Shown here: piece by piece, positions 7,637-16,685 of the stretch
How the letters are laid out: every line of letters starts with the position of its first letter
Position numbering within the stretch: position 1 is the stretch's first letter
IMG/VR virus record: IMGVR_UViG_3300042558_004148
Coordinates: 62,001-126,000 of that record
DNA from: a virus
Reading direction: 5' to 3' (one strand)
Length of the DNA: 64,000 nucleotides
Program-made: the position numbers and the translations under genes
The notes under the pieces: model-generated
Seen by the model: only the letters and a program-made list of their open reading frames with translations
What the model was told of the DNA's origin: nothing
Database searches by the model: none

Positions 7637-9190
7637 ATGAATATTGACGATATAAAGATAATTTCATTGGCTCTGAATAATATGAAGCTGGATGAGATGC
7701 TTAAAGTTGATAAATCAGGTGGATCGGAGGATGTACAGAAGCTTAGAGATACTGGTGAGACATCACAATATTCGATAGGTTTAGAATCTCCATATATCTT
7801 GATTAATGGATATCCGGTAAGTAAAGGACTTACTAAATTTCATCTTAGCTTGAATGGATTTCTCCCTGTAATAAGATTTTCTTTTGATGTAATAGAACCA
7901 CTATTTATATCTGTTAGTTATCCGAAGGATGGAGATATAGTGTCTGTTTATCTTAGATCCCCTGGGGATCTTTATAATCCAATGAGGATGGACTATAAAA
8001 TATTATCCGTAGATGGTGGAGTATCTAGTAAATATTCTTCGACTGGTTCTGATCCGGATGGTATTAATTTTAAATTTTCAATAGTTGCTGAATGTTACAT
8101 ACCTGGATTATATTCTCCTGTTATAAAATCGTTTAGTAACAAATCATCTTCTGATGTATTATTGGAGGTTTCACAGGAACTTAATTTGGGGTTTGCCACT
8201 AATGAAAATGCTACTGTTGATGAGATGACATGGATTTGTCCTAATTATTCATATTATGATTTCATATCCGATGTGTGTACAAGATCATATAAGGATGACG
8301 AAACCAGTTTTTTCGATTGTTGGGTTGATCAATATTATAATGTAAATTTTGTAAATCTTGGTACACAGTTTGCATTCCAGGATGATCCTAAGCAGGATGT
8401 AATGTTTATTCCTGGCTATACATCTGATGGGATTAAGCCAGATGCAAATATACCTGGTTCTGCCTCAGCGGCTCCTACTGTAACCCCATTTGTTTTAACT
8501 AACATGATGGGAGCAGGTATAACACCATTTTTCATAAATGGTTATACTCTAACCTCGAAATCAGGAAACGTTTCTAATTATTCGGGTTATGTTAATACCA
8601 TTGGATTTTATGATGAGAATACTACCGTGGAGACTCCGCCTGAAAAATACATAAAGTATGATATGGAATCACAAACTCCGGAGAATATAGAAACCGGTAT
8701 GATTTTACAAAAGGGTAGAGCAAGGGATAATGAATACAAGAATGAAACCAGAAGAGAATGGCTAGGTCCAATTAATATTAATGTTGATCCAACATATGGT
8801 GGTGTTCATAAGAATTACTATCACACTAAAATGCAGAATATTATAAATATTTTGGATGTAAATAAGCTAACGCTTGAAATAGAGATGAGCTCATATTTTG
8901 CTGGTGTCATAAAAGGACAAGTCGTTCCGGTTGCGATATATGCATTTGATGGAGGTCCAAGACAACAAAATACAGGTAATCTGCCAAATAAGGAGTCAAA
9001 TAAAACTATGTCACCAACATTAGACCTATTTCTATCTGGAAATTATGTAGTTCTTGGGGTTGAAATATATTGGTCTCCCAGCGGAGGTCTTAGACAAAAG
9101 CTAAATCTAAGCAGAAGAGCATGGACCGCTAACTCATCTGGAGCACTACCTAAAGCTTTCCCGATATCAATACAAAGTGGACAATTCTAA
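7637..9190 (+). CDS. Baseplate hub protein, gp27-like candidate
   Basis: A 517-residue protein with an N-terminal beta-barrel-like domain (LESPYILINGYPVSKGLTKF, VIRFSFDVIEPLF, GDIVSVYLRSPGD). A central helix-rich segment follows: SDVLLEVSQELNLGF, then YYDFISDVCTRSYKDDETSF and a second barrel-like part. This two-barrel arrangement with a 'D-x-I-x-x-V-C-x-R-x-Y/F...FFDCWVDQYYNVNFV' segment is typical of phage hub proteins of the gp27/gpD/VgrG type. These form the trimeric ring between tube and spike. It is followed by one large tail gene and then the OB-fold spike gene, its expected partner. A 17-bp palindrome at 7955-7971 is probably chance. Confidence 0.6.
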   Translation: MNIDDIKIISLALNNMKLDEMLKVDKSGGSEDVQKLRDTGETSQYSIGLESPYILINGYPVSKGLTKFHLSLNGFLPVIRFSFDVIEPLFISVSYPKDGDIVSVYLRSPGDLYNPMRMDYKILSVDGGVSSKYSSTGSDPDGINFKFSIVAECYIPGLYSPVIKSFSNKSSSDVLLEVSQELNLGFATNENATVDEMTWICPNYSYYDFISDVCTRSYKDDETSFFDCWVDQYYNVNFVNLGTQFAFQDDPKQDVMFIPGYTSDGIKPDANIPGSASAAPTVTPFVLTNMMGAGITPFFINGYTLTSKSGNVSNYSGYVNTIGFYDENTTVETPPEKYIKYDMESQTPENIETGMILQKGRARDNEYKNETRREWLGPININVDPTYGGVHKNYYHTKMQNIINILDVNKLTLEIEMSSYFAGVIKGQVVPVAIYAFDGGPRQQNTGNLPNKESNKTMSPTLDLFLSGNYVVLGVEIYWSPSGGLRQKLNLSRRAWTANSSGALPKAFPISIQSGQF

Positions 9191-9223
9191 GGTTGGGATA
9201 AATAGTATAAATAATTTTTTTAA

Positions 9224-11521
9224 ATGTCATTCGGAGCAACAGATCAACAAAGGAGTTTATTTCTAAAAGGTTTTAAATTATCAAAACAGGGTAATTATGA
9301 AGATCCAACATATCTTGGGTTTAAAATAGTATTTGATTTCGGTAATTTACCGGTTGGACCTGATGATGGACTACCTCCTAGCCCATTATTCAGGGATAGA
9401 AGTTATTTCTACGGAGCTGGTGCTAGTAATTTTGCAGAAAATCCATTCGGCCAACCTCAATATGATTCAGTTTCTGGATCTGCTGACGGTAAGGTAGCTT
9501 TTTATTCAGCCACTAGTTATCTCGAGGAAAGAGAAGCTGATTTTGCTTATGGTGGAAAAAGATCCGATATGTTGAGACAGTTTAAATTAATTCTCAATGA
9601 TATAGTAACAAATTCACCTTGGTTTATCCAATCCATACAGGGTCTAGATAAATTAGCACAGGTTGAAAGACCTGGATATGCATCACAGTCCGATGGTGGA
9701 TCATTTAATCCACAGAGAACATCTAATAAGATGCTAGAAATATCAACTCTTGAATCGATAAATCTTAGAATGTCTGCTTTGGCTGATTTATATAATCAAG
9801 CAACATTTGATTATGATAACATGAGAGAATTGCTACCTAGAAACCTTAGAAAATTTAGAATGTATATTTTCGTTTCGGAGGTTAGAAATTTCTTCAAGAC
9901 TTCAAGACTTATAGGATCTTCGGCAGCATTAACAGCTATTGACAATTTATCAACATTACTTGGATCTGGTAATAATCCGGGATCTAATTTAGGAGCTTCT
10001 ACCGGAGTGGATTCACAACAGAACGAGAATTTCAAAGCTCCGAATGCTAATATAAGTCCTTCTAGTTCTTTTAATTCATTTGTTGGTAACGTTGTAAATC
10101 AGTCGGGCCTTGATAATGATCTATCTCTTCTAAAGAATCAGCAAGATCAATCTGGTATAAAACCTGTTATGGTTTTTGAATGTAGAGGCTGTGAATTTGA
10201 TTTTAGCGAAAGTACACCGATTTCGGATGAACTTAATATAGGAACATCAGCTGAAGCAGTTACTCAGAAATTTAAAATCCATATAGATAGGGTCAGAGTT
10301 AGAAGTCAATATCCAAATATTAGACAGGATGGGAAACCTCTTGTACTTGGAGATAGCTGGGACGGTGCTAGATCATCTGTTCAGAAAAATCCTAAGGATC
10401 AGGATGACATATTATCTATAGGAAGCCAATTGCTTACTAATTTTGTTAGTAATTCATTAAATGATTTAATTAATGAAGGTGTTGCAAATTTCATACAACC
10501 AAATTTACAGGGATTGAACAAACTGGCACTTGGTAATGCATATAGTTTTAACCCTGGCGAAATATTAACCAGTCTATCATTTAATAATGCTCAGAAATTC
10601 CTGGATAGCTTGGGTGGAGTTAATGCTGGTATAAGTAAAACTGATTTTCCAACCCCACAATCTACAGGATTAGGTGGTCCGCCACAGAGAGCTTATCCGG
10701 CACCTGGTGGTGACGTTTACGAGAATGTTGCTGGATCTGATTTAGGTGTTCCTGATAGGGTTTATCCTGCTCCTGGTGGTGATGTTTATAATGCTGTTCC
10801 TGGTGCGGATTTAGGTGCTCCTGATAGAGTTTATCCAGCTCCTCAGGGTGACGTGTACTCTGGTGTACCTGGATCTGATTTGGGTGTTCCTGGTAGAGTT
10901 TATCCGGCTCCACAAGGAGATGCGTATTCTGGTGTACCTGGTGAGGATCTAGGTGTTCCTGATAGAGTTTATCCAGCTCCTCAGGGTGATGTGTATGCTA
11001 ATGTTCCTGGATCTGATTTGGGTGCTCCTGATAGGGTTTATCCAGCTCCTGGCGGTGATGCATATGCGAATGTACCTGGATCAGATCTGGGTGTTCCTGA
11101 TAGAATGTATCCTGTATTTAATGATAGTGTTTATCCGGAACCCGGTCCAGACCAAAATCTAGGAAATACCGAGAGAGTTTATAATGATGTTGAGCAATCA
11201 GCATCGCTGGGTGAATCCCAAGTTTATACTGATGTAACTGCTCCACCTAGTAATGCTGAACTTAATCAATCGATATATCCAGCGGAAACCCAGATAACAT
11301 CCAATGGTGAATTAAGAAGCCCTTCCAATACTTTTAATTCAACACCAACACCAGTTTATCCAAGACCGGAAGTAACATACAGAAGAGGTGATATAGGTAA
11401 AGTTTATCCATCGGTTAGCGGGGATTTCGATACATCGGATGAGAATCTAGGAAACTTAAAACCTGACACCAAATATAATATTAGTATAGACGGATTCAAT
11501 CCAAAGAGCTCTGATTTTTAA
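9224..11521 (+). CDS. Large virion protein with six YPAP repeats
   Basis: A 765-residue structural protein. The first 410 residues look folded. They include a helical segment with MRELLPRNLRKFRMYIFVSE and a strand-rich part with CRGCEFDFSESTPIS then VTQKFKIHIDRVRV, a pattern compatible with a tube-like beta-sandwich. Residues 489-626 are six near-perfect 23-residue repeats (R-V-Y-P-A-P-x-G-D-V-Y...DLGVPD). Decaying copies follow to about residue 730, with Tyr-Pro and Val-Tyr motifs. The repeats are Pro/Gly/Asp-rich, probably extended and exposed on the virion. It lies between the hub-like and spike-like genes, so a baseplate-associated role is likely. The exact T4 counterpart is not clear. 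Confidence 0.75.
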   Translation: MSFGATDQQRSLFLKGFKLSKQGNYEDPTYLGFKIVFDFGNLPVGPDDGLPPSPLFRDRSYFYGAGASNFAENPFGQPQYDSVSGSADGKVAFYSATSYLEEREADFAYGGKRSDMLRQFKLILNDIVTNSPWFIQSIQGLDKLAQVERPGYASQSDGGSFNPQRTSNKMLEISTLESINLRMSALADLYNQATFDYDNMRELLPRNLRKFRMYIFVSEVRNFFKTSRLIGSSAALTAIDNLSTLLGSGNNPGSNLGASTGVDSQQNENFKAPNANISPSSSFNSFVGNVVNQSGLDNDLSLLKNQQDQSGIKPVMVFECRGCEFDFSESTPISDELNIGTSAEAVTQKFKIHIDRVRVRSQYPNIRQDGKPLVLGDSWDGARSSVQKNPKDQDDILSIGSQLLTNFVSNSLNDLINEGVANFIQPNLQGLNKLALGNAYSFNPGEILTSLSFNNAQKFLDSLGGVNAGISKTDFPTPQSTGLGGPPQRAYPAPGGDVYENVAGSDLGVPDRVYPAPGGDVYNAVPGADLGAPDRVYPAPQGDVYSGVPGSDLGVPGRVYPAPQGDAYSGVPGEDLGVPDRVYPAPQGDVYANVPGSDLGAPDRVYPAPGGDAYANVPGSDLGVPDRMYPVFNDSVYPEPGPDQNLGNTERVYNDVEQSASLGESQVYTDVTAPPSNAELNQSIYPAETQITSNGELRSPSNTFNSTPTPVYPRPEVTYRRGDIGKVYPSVSGDFDTSDENLGNLKPDTKYNISIDGFNPKSSDF
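10688..11101 (+). repeat. Six tandem 69-bp coding repeats
   Basis: Six consecutive units of 69 bases, each encoding 23 residues of the form RVYPAPxGDVYxxVPGxDLGxPD. The reading frame is kept exactly: 414 bases from 10688 bring the next copy's first codon to 11102. A seventh, degraded unit follows. Synonymous differences between copies show they have diverged, while the Tyr, Pro, Gly and Asp positions are conserved, consistent with selection on the protein rather than a recent expansion. It may still be a site of copy-number variation. Confidence 0.95.
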
Positions 11522-11524
11522 AAG

Positions 11525-12226
11525 ATGGAAAATAGAAAAACCTATTTAGGAAAAATAGTAGATAATAAGGATCCTCTGTACCAGGGTAGAGCAAAAATAA
11601 GTGTTTTTGGGGTATTTGATGAGATTCCAACCGAAGATTTGCCTTGGGCTGAACAGGTACCTGGGGTTTCTTTTGGCGGAGGTGGAGGTGGTGGAAATAT
11701 TTCCATACCGAAGATTGATTCTGTTGTAGCAGTTTATTTTGAGAACGAGAATTATTATAAGCTCTATTATGATTATGTCAAGGAGATGGATCCCGTTCTT
11801 AAGGAGGAGCTGAAGACTGAGAATTCATATGAGGGTACACATTCTCTATTGTATGATAGTGAGTCCGAGTCCGGCGTTCTTAAAATGATTTATACCAGGA
11901 GTAAAGGTTTATTGTTTCAGTTGGGTGAAGCTTCCATACAGATAGATACTCAGAATGCAGGTACGGACAGTGAGAAACTTAGAATAGTTCTGAAAATGAA
12001 TGAGGATGAGATAAGAATGGAGAAGAGCGGAGGTAAACAAAAAGTAATAGTTAAATCCGAAAATATAGAGCTGGGTGACGGAGCTGTAGAAAAGCTAGTT
12101 CTTGGTAATAAATTTTTATCACTATTCAATCAGCACACGCACCCTACTGGTGTTGGACCTTCAGGTGTTCCCATCATTCCCATGGTTGACATACAACATC
12201 TAAGTCAAGTATCTAAAACTAAATAA
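11525..12226 (+). CDS. Baseplate central spike protein, gp5/gpV-like, no lysozyme domain
   Basis: A 233-residue protein with an N-terminal OB-fold-like domain (residues 1-95). It starts with the typical 'Y-x-G-K-I-V-D-N-x-D-P-x-x-x-G-R' strand and continues through a Gly-rich loop at 51-57 to a strand VVAVYFENENYYK. The second half is a beta-rich stalk with repeating I/V-x-I/V patterns (IQIDTQNAG, RIVLKMNEDEIRM, KVIVKSENIELGDGA), like beta-helical spike shafts. Near the end, NQHTHPTGVG supplies His204 and His206, an HxH pair like the metal site at the tip of P2 gpV-type spikes. T4 gp5 carries a lysozyme domain between these parts; here it is absent. The protein would cap the tail and pierce the outer membrane. 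Confidence 0.85.
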   Translation: MENRKTYLGKIVDNKDPLYQGRAKISVFGVFDEIPTEDLPWAEQVPGVSFGGGGGGGNISIPKIDSVVAVYFENENYYKLYYDYVKEMDPVLKEELKTENSYEGTHSLLYDSESESGVLKMIYTRSKGLLFQLGEASIQIDTQNAGTDSEKLRIVLKMNEDEIRMEKSGGKQKVIVKSENIELGDGAVEKLVLGNKFLSLFNQHTHPTGVGPSGVPIIPMVDIQHLSQVSKTK

Positions 12227-12228
12227 TA

Positions 12229-14025
12229 ATGCCAGCAAATTGGGGAACATTCATAACTAATGTTAGTAGCAAATTAACATCCCAGTCTATCGGGTCATAC
12301 GATGAGATGGCAGACTTTCTTAGGAATGAATATATTTCTGCGACTGTTGGTAAAGCAGCATCTCCATTTGGTCAAACCCATGTTAAGGGACAGGATGCAA
12401 TTATGTATGAGGGGTTTAAGAAGGGATTTAAAATGCTCTATGAAGGTGGGGATCTAACATTTGAAGAGAAGAAAACAAATCCAGCATATGCAGATCTGGA
12501 GGTTGAACCACCCACGGTGGATATATCAGGAGCTGCTGATCAGGTTGAGTTAGATTTTAGAGATTGGACCGAGGAGAATAAAGCAACAATACCCGATTTT
12601 ACATATTCACAATTCTTTTCACAATATCCAAATTTTCCCAAGGATAGAAAACAAGCAGTACTTGAGATTGCTAGAAAGATATTACACCAATTTGATGGAA
12701 CTGGAGCATATCTTCAGTGGATGTATTCATTAAGAACAGGTTCATATAGTGATTGGGGTAATCTTATAATGGACGAGGTTATTAGACTTATAAAGATTGA
12801 GACTAAGAGGGATTTCCAACCTGGTGACATCGTTAGAGGATTTGCTAAATATAAGACAATTACCGAGATATGGACAGCTAGCACTGCATCTGATAAAACA
12901 TCATATACAACAACTCCACCTCAGGGATATCAGTATGGGTGGTCAGATTCAACAAAAAAGACCGGTAGTGACATATTTAATTATATAAAGGGTGACACTA
13001 ATATAGATAATATTGCGTCTTTAAATAGCAGTAAGCCTGGTGAAGGTGATTTGATTGAGGGAAAGATAATATCAACAAAGAATTTGGGAGGTACAAGCAG
13101 TATAAAAATATCCTATTACAGTAAAACTTACGAAAAGAATTTTGTAAAAGAATTAATTCCAAGTACGGTAACCAGAAAACTTAATATCTCTGATATAGCA
13201 GGAAAATTACCCTCTATAAATATATCTAGGGAACTTTTTCAGGATCAACACTTAAGTAATCCCGGTAAGATACCAGCTTATCTAACATCAAGTTTTATAA
13301 GACATTTCACATATTCTAAAAGATATGATGCTGGGTACCTTAAACAGTGGCTGAAAGAATTTGGGTTGTCTGATAGTTCTATTGATGACATAAACAGAAG
13401 CTTTGACGATTCGTATAGCTATGCTGATGATATCATCAATATTTTTTCCAAAGATGGATTCAAAAATACCTCATTTTTTCGGAATAATGCTAATATTTTT
13501 GGTAGCAACACCGGATTTCAATTATCATTCATCAAACAGAGACGTGATTTTAATAAGACGGTTGAATATAACGGGGAAGAAAATAGATTTAGAGAACTTA
13601 AAATCCGCTGGATAAATGAGTTGGCTGACGCTGCTAGGAAAAGTTCAGATCCCGATAAACCGGAGGACCCATACAATGTTATGGCTAAGGGTGTTCTAGA
13701 TTATTGGAAATCATGTGGACAACAGCCACTAACAAATGAACCCGGTGCTCCTCCTGCTTTATTCTCACCTCCTCAGGGTGGTCTTTATGTTCCGATTTAT
13801 TACGGTAGTCAAACCATGCTTGGTAACAATATAAAAAGAGCTTTCAATACAGGAAAAAAATTCACTCGGGAGCAGGAAAAGAAGATTGCAGCAAAGCTAG
13901 TTGCATCAGCTCTAGCATATTCATTTGGGATGCATTTATTGGAACTTAAATTTATCTATAGAGGTGGTATACCCGGACCAAATGGACCAATACCTATGAT
14001 AGGATTTATACCTTTAGTTTACTAA
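12229..14025 (+). CDS. Large virion protein, probable baseplate
   Basis: A 598-residue protein immediately after the spike gene (two bases between stop and start). It is not recognised. The N-terminal part is helical. Residues about 180-320 contain a strand-rich section after FQPGDIVRGFAKYKTITEIW. A Gly/Pro-rich C-terminus, GGIPGPNGPIPMIGFIPLVY, forms a hydrophobic tail at the very end that may insert into a partner assembly. No signal peptide. The tight coupling to the spike gene suggests a hub or wedge-initiator component. Codon use matches its neighbours. It is the last gene before an 86-base intergenic gap. Confidence 0.7.
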   Translation: MPANWGTFITNVSSKLTSQSIGSYDEMADFLRNEYISATVGKAASPFGQTHVKGQDAIMYEGFKKGFKMLYEGGDLTFEEKKTNPAYADLEVEPPTVDISGAADQVELDFRDWTEENKATIPDFTYSQFFSQYPNFPKDRKQAVLEIARKILHQFDGTGAYLQWMYSLRTGSYSDWGNLIMDEVIRLIKIETKRDFQPGDIVRGFAKYKTITEIWTASTASDKTSYTTTPPQGYQYGWSDSTKKTGSDIFNYIKGDTNIDNIASLNSSKPGEGDLIEGKIISTKNLGGTSSIKISYYSKTYEKNFVKELIPSTVTRKLNISDIAGKLPSINISRELFQDQHLSNPGKIPAYLTSSFIRHFTYSKRYDAGYLKQWLKEFGLSDSSIDDINRSFDDSYSYADDIINIFSKDGFKNTSFFRNNANIFGSNTGFQLSFIKQRRDFNKTVEYNGEENRFRELKIRWINELADAARKSSDPDKPEDPYNVMAKGVLDYWKSCGQQPLTNEPGAPPALFSPPQGGLYVPIYYGSQTMLGNNIKRAFNTGKKFTREQEKKIAAKLVASALAYSFGMHLLELKFIYRGGIPGPNGPIPMIGFIPLVY

Positions 14026-14111
14026 TAATTTCCAAATATAATAAAGGAACTTAAAGATAGATATATAGTACAATTAATAACATTTTTATCACTTTTTAAA
14101 CTAAAAAAAAC
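14026..14111 (+). promoter_or_regulatory. Probable promoter region before S1-domain gene
   Basis: An 86-base AT-rich gap, the longest in the left structural block, separates the virion genes from the S1/amidoligase pair. It contains TA-rich stretches (agatagatatatagta) and an A-rich leader before the ATG at 14112. There is no clear consensus box and no terminator hairpin. A separate promoter here is likely because the downstream genes are functionally unlike the upstream ones, but the exact elements cannot be assigned. Confidence 0.35.
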
Positions 14112-15272
14112 ATGAAATTAGAAGCATTAGATAATTTCGACTGGGACGTTCCTAACGGGCTATCAATTAATCATAAAGTTAAATCTCCTGATGGTGCAAA
14201 GGTTTATTGCCACGAACCATATGCTCAGGAATTAGCGGATCTTTATCATTCAACTTATCATCTATTGGACGAAGGATCGAAAGATCTTATTGATGGTGCT
14301 GTTTATGGTTGCAAAATTATCTCCGCTAAGGAAGATGAGGCTTTAGCACAAACAGGATCGGGCCAAACAATCTATCTTGATCTAAAGAAAGAAAGAAAAG
14401 ACGCAATTAAGCTTGGTATTGGCGGATTAAATTTCGTACCTGGTGAAACCATTAACGTTAGAGTTAGAAAATCTAACGGTAGTTATATCGGATCAGCTGT
14501 TGAACACTATATACAGAGTCTTAAAGTTGAACTATTTGAACAAATTAAAAAAGAAAGCAGTGCATATCTTGTTAGAATAGAGAGTGTTAATAAGGGTGGA
14601 TATATCGTGGATCTATCAGGAATTAAGTGTTTTCTACCTGGATCATTAGCAGCTGCTAATAAAATAACTAACTTCGAATCATATGTAGGAAAAGAACTAC
14701 ATGTTATGATTGAAGGATACATTGACCAAAAAGACATATTCATAGTTTCTTATAAGAAATATCTAAACAAGATAATGGATTCTAAAATCCAGGAGCTTGA
14801 CTTAACCAAAAAATATAAGGGATATGTTACTGGTACTAGCGATTTCGGTGTGTTTGTTGAATGGGACAGTGTTTATACTGGATTGATACACAAGACAGAA
14901 TTCCAAAATGGCAATTCCTCAACAACATTAGTTCCTGGTAACGAGATCGAATTTTATGTTAAGGAAATAAAAGATAATAATAGGCTTACTCTTACTTTGG
15001 ATCAGCCATTGGAGAAGAATGTAATCATGCAAGATTTGGAGAAGGGAATTTCTGAAGGAAGCTTGGATAATTACGAAGCTAAAGTTAAACACAAAAGAAA
15101 AAACGGAGCATTAGTTGAAATAACTGAACTTGGTTTAATGGCTTTAGTTCCTCAGGATAGACTGGGTAAGAAGGGAAATAACATCAAAGCTGGTGATACC
15201 TTATTGGTATCATTATATGAGGTTGATGTAATTTCCGGAAAAATATTCGCTCAATTAATCGATGTCAGATAA
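14112..15272 (+). CDS. S1-domain RNA-binding protein
   Basis: A 386-residue protein with probably three S1-type OB folds. The first, around residues 151-218, has YLVRIESVNKGGYIVDLSG and a later VMIEGY strand. The clearest, residues 231-300, has KYKGYVTGTSDFGVFVEWD, LIHKTEF and VKEIKDNNRLTLTL. A degenerate one at 318-386 has AKVKHKRKNGALVEITELG and LVPQDRLG. S1 folds bind single-stranded RNA; ribosomal protein S1 has six of them and helps mRNAs onto the ribosome. The phage protein could influence translation or RNA turnover, or compete with host S1; this is inference. It overlaps the next gene by 11 bases and lies between baseplate operons. Confidence 0.85.
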   Translation: MKLEALDNFDWDVPNGLSINHKVKSPDGAKVYCHEPYAQELADLYHSTYHLLDEGSKDLIDGAVYGCKIISAKEDEALAQTGSGQTIYLDLKKERKDAIKLGIGGLNFVPGETINVRVRKSNGSYIGSAVEHYIQSLKVELFEQIKKESSAYLVRIESVNKGGYIVDLSGIKCFLPGSLAAANKITNFESYVGKELHVMIEGYIDQKDIFIVSYKKYLNKIMDSKIQELDLTKKYKGYVTGTSDFGVFVEWDSVYTGLIHKTEFQNGNSSTTLVPGNEIEFYVKEIKDNNRLTLTLDQPLEKNVIMQDLEKGISEGSLDNYEAKVKHKRKNGALVEITELGLMALVPQDRLGKKGNNIKAGDTLLVSLYEVDVISGKIFAQLIDVR

Positions 15273-16668
15273 TAGAACACATCTTGATAGAATTAATGCA
15301 CTTGAATCTTCCGTTATAGGATTCGAATTTGAATTCTATACAAATCTACTAAAGGGTAAAGCAGCGGAATCGCTTGCTTCACTCCTTAAGAAAAAAGTAG
15401 TAGTTTCAGAAAAATATCATTCAAATATACCTGTGGATGGCTCTAATTTTAAATTAGAGCCAGACTACTCAGGTGGAAGTAAAATGATGGAGTTCATAAC
15501 AGGACCTTTACCTTATAATGAAGCTATAACAATATTAATAAAGGTGTTAAAATGGATAGATGAAAATGGATGGACCACTGATAGATGTGCATTCCAATTT
15601 TCTATAAGTTTTGATAAATTTAGAAGAGACATAAAAGATAAAATAGAAAACATAGACAAACTTAAATTTATACTTGGTCTTGATGAAGGACTGATATATT
15701 CAAAATTTGGTAACAGAGAAAAAAATGTCTATGCTAAATCAATAAAAAAAATCGTCCCAGTTAATAGATTTTCTATACTAGAAAATATAACTTCGATCGA
15801 TCCTAAAATGTATAAGGTTCCTAATGACAAGTATTATGGTGTTAATTTCACTAAGATACCTCAGGGTTATATAGAATTTAGATATCTTGGTAATCGTGAT
15901 TATCAGAAAAAGATAAAGGATATTAGAGAAATTATAGATTATATAATTCTCTATATGTACGATCTATTAAGCAGAAGAATAACTGGATATACCCAGGATG
16001 ATCTTGTTTCTTTACAAAAGATGATGAGTAAATATTCTAAGGTTGTTAGATCTTTTAGTAATCCAGATTTCTTCTTTAAAAATTATCCGGACTTCCACGT
16101 ATTCGTTGATCTGAAGGGATGGGACGAAAATATAAAAACATATTTCCCTATAATAAGAGATAAAATATTCGATCTAATTGTTGAAGGCGATATAACTTCA
16201 TGTTATTTTAATTATGATACCACTAATGGTAGATATCAAGTTAAGGAAGCAAGAAGCAGGGGAGCATTTGGGATAAATGATATTGACCTTATAATGTGCG
16301 ATATTAAAAATGCAGTTATAAAAAATTGCAATATTTATAACTGCGATATCAAGAAGTCCTCCATAGAGGATTCTTATATTTTTAGTGGAACCAAAGTTAT
16401 TTCGTCCAAAGTTAAATCAACCATAGTGGACTATACGAACACCCTAAATGATTGTTTTATTGATTGCGAGGGTAAGAATATAAATTGCAAAATAGACGGT
16501 GGAGTTCTTAGAGCTGGTATAATAGGTGAAAATGCTGAGATAAGCAAGGAGACAATGAAGGTTAAAAATCCTAGTGATCAGAGAATGCTTAGATTTGTAT
16601 CTGATAAGAGGCTTAAAGATTCTAATGATACATACAATAAGCCTAGATTTGGTAATATGAATTACTAA
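15262..16668 (+). CDS. Amidoligase-like protein with C-terminal beta-helix
   Basis: A 468-residue protein. The N-terminal part begins SSVIGFEFEFY (residues about 16-26), the first signature of the amidoligase branch of the glutamine-synthetase/GCS superfamily. The acidic residues there bind Mg-ATP. Around 62-82 comes KLEPDYSGGSKMMEFITGPL, matching the second 'E...EF.S.P' element. Amidoligases join an amine to a carboxylate, for example in peptide modification. From about residue 334 to 425 the sequence changes to short repeats such as CDIKNAVIKNCNIYNCDIKK. These are hydrophobic at every fifth to sixth position, as in a right-handed beta-helix or pentapeptide-like coil. Substrate unknown; the overlap with the S1 gene links their expression. 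A 25-bp palindrome lies at 15438-15462. Confidence 0.7.
   Translation: MSDNRTHLDRINALESSVIGFEFEFYTNLLKGKAAESLASLLKKKVVVSEKYHSNIPVDGSNFKLEPDYSGGSKMMEFITGPLPYNEAITILIKVLKWIDENGWTTDRCAFQFSISFDKFRRDIKDKIENIDKLKFILGLDEGLIYSKFGNREKNVYAKSIKKIVPVNRFSILENITSIDPKMYKVPNDKYYGVNFTKIPQGYIEFRYLGNRDYQKKIKDIREIIDYIILYMYDLLSRRITGYTQDDLVSLQKMMSKYSKVVRSFSNPDFFFKNYPDFHVFVDLKGWDENIKTYFPIIRDKIFDLIVEGDITSCYFNYDTTNGRYQVKEARSRGAFGINDIDLIMCDIKNAVIKNCNIYNCDIKKSSIEDSYIFSGTKVISSKVKSTIVDYTNTLNDCFIDCEGKNINCKIDGGVLRAGIIGENAEISKETMKVKNPSDQRMLRFVSDKRLKDSNDTYNKPRFGNMNY
15438..15462. repeat. Perfect 12-bp-arm palindrome inside amidoligase gene
   Basis: The arms TGGCTCTAATTT (15438-15449) and AAATTAGAGCCA (15451-15462) are exact reverse complements around a single base. 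The DNA could extrude a cruciform, or the mRNA a hairpin with a reduced stem. It encodes ordinary residues (DGSNFKLEP) near the predicted second active-site element. Confidence 0.9.
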
Positions 16669-16685
16669 AAAATCAATTTTTTAAA

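Noticed and set aside
7955-7971. 17-base palindrome AGATCCCC-T-GGGGATCT in the hub-like gene
   Set aside because: Arms of eight bases around one base are expected about once or twice in a window of this length.
9206-9213. TATAAATA, T4 late promoter-like sequence (also at 40902-40909 and 63210-63217)
   Set aside because: In DNA this AT-rich, several matches per strand are expected by chance. Two of these lie so close to the start codon that almost no leader would remain. Only 63210-63217 is well placed, which is not enough to call it.
10662-10913. Gln/His-rich repeated open frame on the - strand
   Set aside because: It is the antisense reading of the 69-bp YPAP repeats; the repetitive look comes from the sense repeat.
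10688-11101. Possible CRISPR-like array
   Set aside because: The units are contiguous with no unique spacers, are in frame and encode a regular peptide repeat, so they are a coding tandem repeat.
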